Origin: Allolobophora icterica
Taxonomy: Eukaryota; Annelida; Clitellata; Crassiclitellata; Lumbricidae
NCBI GenBank assembly: GCA_963556255.1
Contig: OY744615.1
Span: forward strand, 6,879,217 to 6,943,216
DNA: 64,000 nucleotides
Reading direction: 5' to 3'
Shown: positions 1-10,171 of the stretch, piece by piece
How the letters are laid out: the number at the start of each line of letters is the position of its first letter
How positions within the stretch are numbered: position 1 is the first letter of the stretch
Translations under genes and position numbers: made by a program
Notes under the pieces: generated by a model
What the model saw: only the letters and a program-made list of their open reading frames with translations
What the model was told of the DNA's origin: nothing
The model's database searches: none

Positions 1-381
1 CTAGGTTTTGTAAATTTGTTTCAAAATAGGCTGGTAGTCTCGGCTTCTTTTCGAAATATGTTAGTTCTGTCGACGCTGATCATAGGTGCCTAAGTTGGGA
101 TTTGTTACACAATCACAAAAGGCCTAGTTTGTCGCTTTCATACGAAGACGATTGGTTTCCTTCGACTCGACAACAGTTGGACGGGCAGGCACGTAACTAT
201 AGCCTTTTTCGTTTGGGGGGGGGGGGCTTAAGCCTTGAACATGGCAACATTTATACAGTGTTCATACGAATTTTAGCCGTAAGCATACAACGGCTTGACT
301 TGTTTGGGGGGGGGGGGGCTTCAACTTCGTTTGGGGGGGGGGGGGCTTAAGCCCCCAAGCCCAACGCTAGATACGTCCCTG
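1..381. mobile_element. G-run-rich interspersed repeat remnant (possible DNA transposon end)
   Basis: Three very similar blocks of the form GTTT, then 12-13 G, then CTT lie at 211-229, 302-321 and 329-348. The last runs into CTTAAGCCCCCAAGCCC and then CTAGATACGTCCCTG at 367-381. Read on the minus strand this end is CAGGGACGTATCTAG, which resembles the CAGNGGCGTA-type termini I know from hAT-like and related DNA transposons. No target-site duplication or second end could be paired with it, and no transposase is visible. The region precedes the duplicated segment, so there is no second copy after the gap. An open frame at 102-350 exists only because the G runs encode poly-glycine; I do not call it a gene. 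The G-run lengths may also be sequencing-error prone. The family assignment is an inference. Confidence 0.4.
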
Positions 382-1980
382 TGGACGGGAAGATCACGAC
401 AGCAGGAAGAAGTGATTACTCATTTATTCTAATGCTTTGGACGTCAGTTGATCATATTCATTTATAATCTAATATCGACATTTCTGAAGCAAAGAGCAGC
501 AGCTGATTCACGAATACAGACCGTGATGTGACCCAGTACACTCGCTAACTTAAATAGCGCCACGTTGTTAATTTTATGTTGGTCGAGATGTGTTTTGAAC
601 TGGCAAATATATATAGCGCCACAATGTCATTAGAGTTGTAGGCTATTTTGCAATTTTGCAGTGAAACGGGAGACACTTTATAAAACATTCTTTATTAAGG
701 GAATTCTGATACAAAACGGTTGGCGACTTGTGACCCAAAATGTGTTGGGCTACCGTATCGTAGGTCTGATCGTAAAGAGTGGGGATTAAGTAATGGCAAC
801 ACTCATGGCCAGGAAAGCATTAGATCGCGGTTGGATACTCGTAGCCCCCTCTACTTTGCATGGTTGCCAAACCGTATGTTTAATTAAGATTTTGATTGTA
901 CAGTCGCGTTTCAATGTAATCTTATTGCGTACTTGTCAGTTTGAATTAATAAAGAAGATAATTATTATTATTATCCCGAGACCAGAAAAACTCGTTGTAA
1001 CGATCTCGCTGTAATCGCATTATAGCCGTATTAAGGCTTCTTTAATAATTGGTTGGCAGGCAAACTCTCGGCATAGGCTTTCTATGAATCGGTTCTCACG
1101 ACTTTGATTTCAACATTGTCATCTTCTGTCATTTGTACAGGGAAACATCTAGTCTCCTTCGACAAAGCGATAGCTCTACTCGTAAAAAAGATCACGACAG
1201 TAGTTGTATTAAACCCCTATACACTGTTTAACAACTGCATACCTGGTTTTGACTGCCAGGATCGTTGACATCGACGGTACCTTATAGATTACTTTACAAC
1301 AGAGAAACAATGTTGTATAAGCTTATGATACAAACATTGATCTCTGATGCAATCCGTTGAAATAATTACGTCTGTTTAATAATACACTAATAGACCGAAT
1401 TAGATGATTCTCGGTCTATTTAGACTTGGTGACTTTTAGAGAATGACAGTTAACCAATCTGTTGTTTGTTTGTTGCCGGTGGAATGATCAATTGAACGTT
1501 TCCATGAACTGCCGTCATCGGAAATCGCAAAGATCGCACGAAAGAATCGATATCAGTCGATAGGTGGCTGGATGAACATACGACACCTGGCGACTGCTGT
1601 GCATCTCCGCAAGCGAAACACAAACGTAAGTTCTTATGGAAATATAATGTATAACGACTTTCTAGGCGGAATCCCGTCTTTCCGTTCGTGCAGAGGAATA
1701 GGACGAAGTGGTTTGAAGATCGCTAAAAAAAATCACCATTCCTATTCGTAGACGAGTAAGAAGGGTGAAATGTTGAAGGAAATGGATACGGGATAAGCCT
1801 ATAGTGACTTCAAGGTTTATTAGTTGTCTCATTCGTAAACTTCTATTGCGCTTTTATCTCTTAATCGATAGTCGCTCATCAGCAAAAAATGCCTTCCGAA
1901 ATCATGATTGGAAGAAGAATGGACGTGATGTTCTAGACGACGAAAGACAGGACACACAGGATAATGGTAGACGAATAGAA
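382..1980. other. Unique AT-rich flank without recognisable gene
   Basis: About 1.6 kb of apparently single-copy sequence between the G-run repeat and the minisatellite. I looked on both strands for long open frames, splice-bounded exons, tRNA or rRNA cores and found nothing convincing. Open frames at 793-1014 (73 codons) and 1804-2109 (starting at a GTG and running into the minisatellite) show no known domain. Small landmarks are an AATAAA at 948-953 followed by a short ATT run at 961-974, and a perfect 10-bp inverted repeat at 1389-1420. A 12-bp direct repeat, AGATCACGACAG, occurs near 392 and near 1189. From 793 on, this flank is repeated after the gap at 39642-40829. Confidence 0.6.
1389..1420. 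repeat. Perfect 10-bp inverted repeat (hairpin)
   Basis: AATAGACCGA at 1389-1398 is exactly complementary to TCGGTCTATT at 1411-1420, with a 12-base AT-rich loop. No run of T follows, and no gene is adjacent, so a terminator role is unsupported. It may be chance or the scar of a small inverted-repeat element. The same hairpin recurs at 40238-40269. Confidence 0.6.
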
Positions 1981-2183
1981 TGCCTTATGGTATCTGACTT
2001 TGGGTCTCCATCTGTTTGTTTCTTTTACTGTCCATGTCTGATTTTAGGACAATTGTCTGCCTGTTTCTTTCACTGTCTGCGACTGATTTCAGCAACTTTA
2101 TCTCTCTGATTCTTTAACTGACTGTGTGTGACTTTAGGATCTGTGTTTTGTTTCTTTTGTTGTCTGTGTGTAACTTTAGAATG
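1981..2183. repeat. Decayed left edge of minisatellite (~45-bp units)
   Basis: Successive ~45-base segments share the skeleton TCTGT-TGTTTCTTT-ACTGTCTGTGTCTGACTTTAGGA with many substitutions. They resemble both halves of the homogeneous 88/90-bp unit to the right. This is the usual pattern of an array that is homogenised in its centre and diverged at its edge. The equivalent in copy B is 40830-41032. Confidence 0.75.
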
Positions 2184-5100
2184 GTCTGCGTTTGTCTGTT
2201 TCTTTTGATGTGTGTGTATGACTTTAGGATCGGTGTCTGTCTGTTTCCTTAACTGCTTGTGTGTGACTTCATGATCTGCGTTTGTCTGTTTCTTTTGATG
2301 TGTGTGTATGACTTTAGGATCGGTGTCTGTGTTTCCTTAACTGCTTGTGTGTGACTTCATGATCTGCGTTTGTCTGTTTCTTTTGATGTGTGTGTATGAC
2401 TTTAGGATCGGAGTCTGTGTTTCCTTAACTGCTTGTGTGTGACTTCATGATCTGCGTTTGTCTGTTTCTTTTGATGTGTGTGTATGACTTTAGGATCGGT
2501 GTCTGTGTTTCCTTAACTGCTTGTGTGTGACTTCATGATCTGCGTTTGTCTGTTTCTTTTGATGTGTGTGTATGACTTTAGGATCGGTGTCTGTGTTTCC
2601 TTAACTGCTTGTGTGTGACTTCATGATCTGCGTTTGTCTGTTTCTTTTGATGTGTGTGTATGACTTTAGGATCGGTGTCTGTGTTTCCTTAACTGCTTGT
2701 GTGTGACTTCATGATCTGCGTTTGTCTGTTTCTTTTGATGTGTGTGTATGACTTTAGGATCGGTGTCTGTGTTTCCTTAACTGCTTGTGTGTGACTTCAT
2801 GATCTGCGTTTGTCTGTTTCTTTTGATGTGTGTGTATGACTTTAGGATCGGTGTCTGTCTGTTTCCTTAACTGCTTGTGTGTGACTTCATGATCTGCGTT
2901 TGTCTGTTTCTTTTGATGTGTGTGTATGACTTTAGGATCGGTGTCTGTCTGTTTCCTTAACTGCTTGTGTGTGACTTCATGATCTGCGTTTGTCTGTTTC
3001 TTTTGATGTGTGTGTATGACTTTAGGATCGGTGTCTGTCTGTTTCCTTAACTGCTTGTGTGTGACTTCATGATCTGCGTTTGTCTGTTTCTTTTGATGTG
3101 TGTGTATGACTTTAGGATCGGTGTCTGTGTTTCCTTAACTGCTTGTGTGTGACTTCATGATCTGCGTTTGTCTGTTTCTTTTGATGTGTGTGTATGACTT
3201 TAGGATCGGTGTCTGTGTTTCCTTAACTGCTTGTGTGTGACTTCATGATCTGCGTTTGTCTGTTTCTTTTGATGTGTGTGTATGACTTTAGGATCGGTGT
3301 CTGTCTGTTTCCTTAACTGCTTGTGTGTGACTTCATGATCTGCGTTTGTCTGTTTCTTTTGATGTGTGTGTATGACTTTAGGATCGGTGTCTGTGTTTCC
3401 TTAACTGCTTGTGTGTGACTTCATGATCTGCGTTTGTCTGTTTCTTTTGATGTGTGTGTATGACTTTAGGATCGGTGTCTGTGTTTCCTTAACTGCTTGT
3501 GTGTGACTTCATGATCTGCGTTTGTCTGTTTCTTTTGATGTGTGTGTATGACTTTAGGATCGGTGTCTGTCTGTTTCCTTAACTGCTTGTGTGTGACTTC
3601 ATGATCTGGGTTTGTCTGTTTCTTTTGATGTGTGTGTATGACTTTAGGATCGGTGTCTGTGTTTCCTTAACTGCTTGTGTGTGACTTCATGATCTGCGTT
3701 TGTCTGTTTCTTTTGATGTGTGTGTATGACTTTAGGATCGGTGTCTGTCTGTTTCCTTAACTGCTTGTGTGTGACTTCATGATCTGCGTTTGTCTGTTTC
3801 TTTTGATGTGTGTGTATGACTTTAGGATCGGTGTCTGTCTGTTTCCTTAACTGCTTGTGTGTGACTTCATGATCTGCGTTTGTTTGTTTCTTTTGATGTG
3901 TGTGTATGACTTTAGGATCGGTGTCTGTCTGTTTCCTTAACTGCTTGTGTGTGACTTCATGATCTGCGTTTGTCTGTTTCTTTTGATGTGTGTGTATGAC
4001 TTTAGGATCGGTGTCTGTCTGTTTCCTTAACTGCTTGTGTGTGACTTCATGATCTGCGTTTGTCTGTTTCTTTTGATGTGTGTGTATGACTTTAGGATCG
4101 GTGTCTGTGTTTCCTTAACTGCTTGTGTGTGACTTCATGATCTGCGTTTGTCTGTTTCTTTTGATGTGTGTGTATGACTTTAGGATCGGTGTCTGTCTGT
4201 TTCCTTAACTGCTTGTGTGTGACTTCATGATCTGCGTTTGTCTGTTTCTTTTGATGTGTGTGTATGACTTTAGGATCGGTGTCTGTGTTTCCTTAACTGC
4301 TTGTGTGTGACTTCATGATCTGCGTTTGTCTGTTTCTTTTGATGTGTGTGTATGACTTTAGGATCGGTGTCTGTGTTTCCTTAACTGCTTGTGTGTGACT
4401 TCATGATCTGCGTTTGTCTGTTTCTTTTGATGTGTGTGTATGACTTTAGGATCGGTGTCTGTCTGTTTCCTTAACTGCTTGTGTGTGACTTCATGATCTG
4501 GGTTTGTCTGTTTCTTTTGATGTGTGTGTATGACTTTAGGATCGGTGTCTGTGTTTCCTTAACTGCTTGTGTGTGACTTCATGATCTGCGTTTGTCTGTT
4601 TCTTTTGATGTGTGTGTATGACTTTAGGATCGGTGTCTGTCTGTTTCCTTAACTGCTTGTGTGTGACTTCATGATCTGCGTTTGTCTGTTTCTTTTGATG
4701 TGTGTGTATGACTTTAGGATCGGTGTCTGTGTTTCCTTAACTGCTTGTGTGTGACTTCATGATCTGAGTTTGTCTGTTTCTTTTGATGTGTGTGTATGAC
4801 TAGGATCGGTGTCTGTCTGTTTCCTTAACTGCTTGTGTGTGACTTCATGATCTGCGTTTGTCTGTTTCTTTTGATGTGTGTGTATGACTTTAGGATCGGT
4901 GTCTGTGTTTCCTTAAGTGCTTGTGTGTGACTTCATGATCTGCGTTTGTCTGTTTCTTTTGATGTGTGTGTATGACTAGGATCGGTGTCTGTCTGTTTCC
5001 TTAACTGCTTGTGTGTGACTTCATGATCTGCGTTTGTCTGTTTCTTTTGATGTGTGTGTATGACTTTAGGATCGGTGTCTGTCTGTTTCCTTAACTGCTT

Positions 5101-6684
5101 GTGTGTGACTTCATGATCTGGGTTTGTCTGTTTCTTTTGATGTGTGTGTATGACTTTAGGAACGGTGTCTGTGTTTCCTTAACTGCTTGTGTGTGACTTC
5201 ATGATCTGCGTTTGTCTGTTTCTTTTGATGTGTGTGTATGACTTTAGGATCGGTGTCTGTGTTTCCTTAACTGCTTGTGTGTGACTTCATGATCTGCGTT
5301 TGTCTGTTTCTTTTGATGTGTGTGTATGACTTTAGGATCGGTGTCTGTGTTTCCTTAACTGCTTGTGTGTGACTTCATGATCTGCGTTTGTCTGTTTCTT
5401 TTGATGTGTGTGTATGACTTTAGGATCGGTGTCTGTCTGTTTCCTTAACTGCTTGTGTGTGACTTCATGATCTGCGTTTGTCTGTTTCTTTTGATGTGTG
5501 TGTATGACTTTAGGATCGGTGTCTGTCTGTTTCCTTAACTGCTTGTGTGTGACTTCATGATCTGGGTTTGTCTGTTTCTTTTGATGTGTGTGTATGACTT
5601 TAGGATCGGTGTCTGTGTTTCCTTAACTGCTTGTGTGTGACTTCATGATCTGCGTTTGTCTGTTTCTTTTGATGTGTGTGTATGACTTTAGGATCGGTGT
5701 CTGTCTGTTTCCTTAACTGCTTGTGTGTGACTTCATGATCTGCGTTTGTCTGTTTCTTTTGATGTGTGTGTATGACTTTAGGATCGGTGTCTGTGTTTCC
5801 TTAACTGCTTGTGTGTGACTTCATGATCTGCGTTTGTCTGTTTCTTTTGATGTGTGTGTATGACTTTAGGATCGGTGTCTGTCTGTTTCCTTAACTGCTT
5901 GTGTGTGACTTCATGATCTGCGTTTGTCTGTTTCTTTTGATGTGTGTGTATGACTTTAGGATCGGTGTCTGTGTTTCCTTAACTGCTTGTGTGTGACTTC
6001 ATGATCTGCGTTTGTCTGTTTCTTTTGATGTGTGTGTATGACTTTAGGATCGGTGTCTGTGTTTCCTTAACTGCTTGTGTGTGACTTCATGATCTGCGTT
6101 TGTCTGTTTCTTTTGAGGTGTGTGTATGACTAGGATCGGTGTCTGTCTGTTTCCTTAACTGCTTGTGTGTGACTTCATGATCTGCGTTTGTCTGTTTCTT
6201 TTGATGTGTGTGTATGACTTTAGGATCGGTGTCTGTGTTTCCTTAACTGCTTGTGTGTGACTTCATGATCTGGGTTTGTCTGTTTCTTTTGATGTGTGTG
6301 TATGACTTTAGGATCGGTGTCTGTGTTTCCTTAACTGCTTGTGTGTGACTTCATGATCTGGGTTTGTCTGTTTCTTTTGATGTGTGTGTATGACTTTAGG
6401 ATCGGTGTCTGTGTTTCCTTAACTGCTTGTGTGTGACTTCATGATCTGCGTTTGTCTGTTTCTTTTGATGTGTGTGTATGACTTTAGGATCGGTGTCTGT
6501 GTTTCCTTAACTGCTTGTGTGTGACTTCATGATCTGCGTTTGTCTGTTTCTTTTGATGTGTGTGTATGACTTTAGGATCGGTGTCTGTGTTTCCTTAACT
6601 GCTTGTGTGTGACTTCATGATCTGCGTTTGTCTGTTTCTTTTGATGTGTGTGTATGACTTTAGGATCGGTGTCTGTCTGTTTCT
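2184..6684. repeat. 88/90-bp GT/CT-rich minisatellite, about 50 units (copy A)
   Basis: A homogeneous tandem array. Each unit begins near GATCTGCGTTTGTCTG, passes GATGTGTGTGTATGACTTTAG, then GATCGGTGTCTGT and ends TGTGTGACTTCAT. Units are 88 bp, or 90 bp when an extra CT makes GTCTGTCTGTTTCC. The two variants are interspersed irregularly. Rarer variants are GATCTGGG (for example near 3606, 4499, 5118), GATCTGAG near 4762, loss of TT in GTATGACTAGG near 4799, 4975 and 6129, and GAGGTG near 6115. The unit is a dimer: the halves starting GATCTGCG and GATCGGTG align over 45 bases. All frames are closed by stops at unit scale, so it is not coding. The plus strand is strongly purine-poor, so strand asymmetry is marked. 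Confidence 0.97.
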
Positions 6685-6925
6685 TTTACTCCCTGTGTCT
6701 ATCTAATTCTATTACTATCTGTGACTGACTTTAATATCTGTGTCTGTCTGTTTCTTAACTTCCTGTATCTTCGATTTTCCTATTGTTTGTTTCTGTCTTC
6801 ATTATCTGTGCCTGCATGGTTCCATTAATATCTGTTGTCTGACTTTAGGACCTGTGTCTGGCTGTTTTAACTGCCTGTGGCTGTCTTTAGGATCTGTGTC
6901 TGTGCTTTCTTTAACTGCCTGTGTC
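6685..6925. repeat. Decayed right edge of minisatellite
   Basis: About five diverged ~45-base relatives of the minisatellite half-unit, with motifs such as CTGTGTCTGTCTGTTTCTT, GACTTTAGGA and AACTGCCTGTG. They fade into unique sequence near the text GCGCCTTAACTTGG. An open frame at 6740-6940 is a by-product. Copy B equivalent is 45534-45774. Confidence 0.75.
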
Positions 6926-7055
6926 TGTGCAGCGCCTTAACTTGGTGATGGATATAACACCCGCTACTTTCATCTATCATCATCTGCATTGCACATAGAA
7001 GTAATAACCTAGCATATAACCAGTTCGTTCAGCTTAAAATTATATCATATATATA
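6926..7055. other. Unique spacer between minisatellite and satellite
   Basis: About 130 bases without repeat similarity that I can see. It ends in an AT-rich run, TATATCATATATATA, directly before the first satellite monomer. The junction is sharp at ATGAGCATTGG. The same junction is seen at 45775-45904 in copy B. Confidence 0.6.
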
Positions 7056-10000
7056 ATGAGCATTGGTGATCGTCGTGAAACGGTGAGCTCTCATTAAAAT
7101 AGTCGCCAGCCAATCGCCATCGTCCGAAAGACACAAGGGCACTATATATAGTGAGAATTAAGTTTCGGAACAACTGAAGTAAGTAAGTTGACGTTTCTCA
7201 AAAAACCTCAGCAAGTACACGGACCGATGTAGGTACGTACGTACGTGCGTACGTTCGCTTTGCACAGAGAACAACAGTCTAAGAAACAGGCCAACTAGGT
7301 GTCTGAATACGACGTTAATCTTATCGTGGACAATTTACTATGTAAAAAAGTAAGTTCGACTCGCGCCGTCGTATAGTAGCGGTTGGGTGCCCTCCGCCTT
7401 CTCCAGGCTTGGGACTGGCACCTCAAGTGGTCGCCGAGGCCTTGCGATCGCACTGTAGCGCAACACCGAGAGAGACGTAACGATTTTCGTGTCGATGATC
7501 ATTGGTGATCGTCGTGAAACGGTGAGCTCTCATTAAAATAGACGCCAGCCAATCGCCATCGTCCGAAAGACACAAGGGCACTATATATAGTGCGAATTAA
7601 GTTTCGGAAAAACTGAAGTAAGTAAGTTGACGTTTCTCAAAAAACCTTAGTAAGTACACGGACCGAAGTAGGTATGTACGTACGTACGTTCGCTTTGCAC
7701 AGAGAACAACAGTCTAAGAAACAGGACAATTAGGGGTCTGAATACGACGTTAATCTTGGCGTGGCCAAACGCTCTCTTGCAATTTACTATGTAAAAATGT
7801 AAGTTCGACTCGCGCCGTCGTATAGTAGCGGTTGGGTGCCCTCCGCCTTCTCCAGGCTTGGGACTGGCACCTCAGGTGGTCGCCGAGGCCTTGCGACCGC
7901 ACTGTAGCGCAACACCGAGAGAGACGTACACGATTTTCGTGTCGATGAGCATTGGTGATCGTCGTGAAACGGTGAGCTCTCATTAAAATAACGCCAGCCA
8001 ATCGCCATCGTCCGAAAGACACAAGGGCACTATATATAGTGCGAATTAAGTTTCGGAAAAACTGAAGTAAGTAAGTTGACGTTTCTCAAAAAAGCTCAGT
8101 AAGTACACGGACCGAAGAAGTTATGTACGTACGTACGTACGTTCGCTTTGCACAGAGAACAACAGTCTAAGAAACAGGCCAATTAGGGGTCTGAATACGA
8201 CGTTAATCTTAGTGTGGCCAAACGCTCTCTTACAATTTACTATGTAAAAAAGTAAGTTCGACTCGTGCCGTCGTATAGTAGCGGTTGGGTGCCCTCCGCC
8301 TTCTCCAGGCTTGGGACTGGCACCGCAGGTGGTCGCCGAGGCCTTGCGACCGCACTGAAGCGCAACACCGAGAGAGACGTACACGATTTTCGTGTCGATG
8401 ATCATTGGTGATCGTCGTGAAACGGTGAGCTCTTATTAAAATAGACGCCAGCCAATCGCCATCGTCCGAAAGACACAAGGGCACTATATATAGTGCGAAT
8501 TAGGCTTCGGAAAAACTGAAGTAAGTAAGTTGACGTTTCTCAAAAAAGCTCAGTAAGTACACGGGCCCGAAGTAGGTATGTACGTACGTACGTTCGCTTT
8601 GCACAGAGAACAACAGTCTAAGAAACAGGCCAATTAGGGGTCTGAATACGACGTTAATCTTAGCGTGGCCAAACGCTCTTTCGCAATTTACAATGTAAAA
8701 ATGTAAGTTCGACTCGCGCCGCCGTATAGTAGCGGTTGGGTGCCCGACGCCTTCTCCAGGCTTGGGACTGGCACCTCAGGTGGTCGCCGAGGCCTTGCGA
8801 CCGCACTGTAGCGCAACACCGAGAGAGACGTACACGATTTTCGTGTCGATGAGCATTGGTGATCGTCGTGAAACGGTGAGCTCTCATTAAAATAGACGCC
8901 AGCCAATCGCCATCGTCCGAAAGACACAAGGGCACTATATATAGTGCGAATTAGGTTTCGGAAAATGTGAAGTAAGTAAGTTGACGTTTCTCAAAAAGCC
9001 TCAGTAAGTACACGGACCGAAGTAGGTATGTACAGTACGTTCGCTTTGCACAGAGAACAACAGTATAAGAAACAGGACCAATCAGGGGTCTGAATACGAC
9101 GTTAATCTTAGCGTGGCCAAACGCTCTCTTGCAATTTACTATGTAAAAAAGTAAGTTCGACTCGCGCCGTCGTATAGTAGCGGTTGGTTGCCCTCCGCCT
9201 TCTCCAGGCTTGGGACTGGCACCGCAGGTGGTCGCCGAGGCCTTGCGACCGCACTGTAGCGCAACACCGAGAGAGACGTACACGATTTTCGTGTCGATGA
9301 GCATTGGTGATCGTCGTGAAACGGTGAGCTCTCATTAAAATAGACGCCAGCCAATCGCCATCGTCCGAAAGACACAAGGGCACTATATATAGTGCGAATT
9401 AAGTTTCGGAAAAACTGAAGTAAGTAAGTTGACGTTTATCAAAAAAGCTCAGTAAGTACACGGACCGAAGTAGGTATGTACGTACGTACGTTCGCTTTGC
9501 ACAGAGAACAACAGTGTAAGAAACGGGCCAATTAGGTGTCTGAATACGACGTTAATCTTAGCGTGGCCAAACGCTCTCCTGTAATTTACTATGTAAAAAG
9601 TAAGTTCGACTCGCGCCGTCGTATAGTAGCGGTTGCGTGCCCTCCGCCTTCTCCAGGCTTGGGACTGGCACCTCAGGTGGTCGCCGAGGCCTTGCGACCG
9701 TACTGTAGCGCAACACCGAGAGAGACGTACACGATTTTCGTGTCGATGAGCATTGGTGATCGTCGTGAAACGGTGAGCTCTCATTAAAATAGACGCCAGC
9801 CAATCGCCATCGTCCGAAAGACACAAGGGCACTATATATAGTGCGAATTAAGTTTCGGAAAAACTGAAGTAAGTAAGTTGACGTTTCTCAAAAAAGCTCA
9901 GTAAGTACACGGACCGAAGTAGGTATGTACGTACGTACGTTCGCTTTGCACAGAGAACAACAGTGTAAGAAACGGGCCAATTAGGTGTCTGATTACGACG

Positions 10001-10171
10001 TTAATCTTAGCGTGGCCAAACGCTCTCTTGTAATTTACTATGTAAAAAGTAAGTTCGACTCGCGCCGTCGTATAGTAGCGGTTGCGTGCCCTCCGCCTTC
10101 TCCAGGCTTGGGACTGGCACCTCAGGTGGTCGCCGAGGCCTTGCGACCGCACTGTAGCGCAACACCGAGAG

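Noticed and set aside
102..350. 82-codon frame with poly-glycine
   Set aside because: Produced by G homopolymers whose length is uncertain; starts at TTG.
392..1200. 12-bp direct repeat AGATCACGACAG about 800 bp apart, with AATAAA between, as possible LTR ends
   Set aside because: No TG...CA termini, no primer-binding site or polypurine tract could be placed, and similarity does not extend beyond about 12-14 bases.
1804..2109. 101-codon frame starting at GTG before the minisatellite
   Set aside because: Non-ATG start, second half is minisatellite sequence, no domain; no support as a gene.
2184..6684. CRISPR-like array
   Set aside because: Units are contiguous with no unique spacers, and the sequence is plainly eukaryotic.
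7930..7990. Possible hammerhead ribozyme core (GATGAG ... GTGAAAC) in the satellite, as known in some animal satellites of similar size
   Set aside because: The conserved CUGANGA box is not matched (TCGATGAG), stem II pairs for only about two bases, and no UH cleavage site closes stem III. The similarity is superficial.
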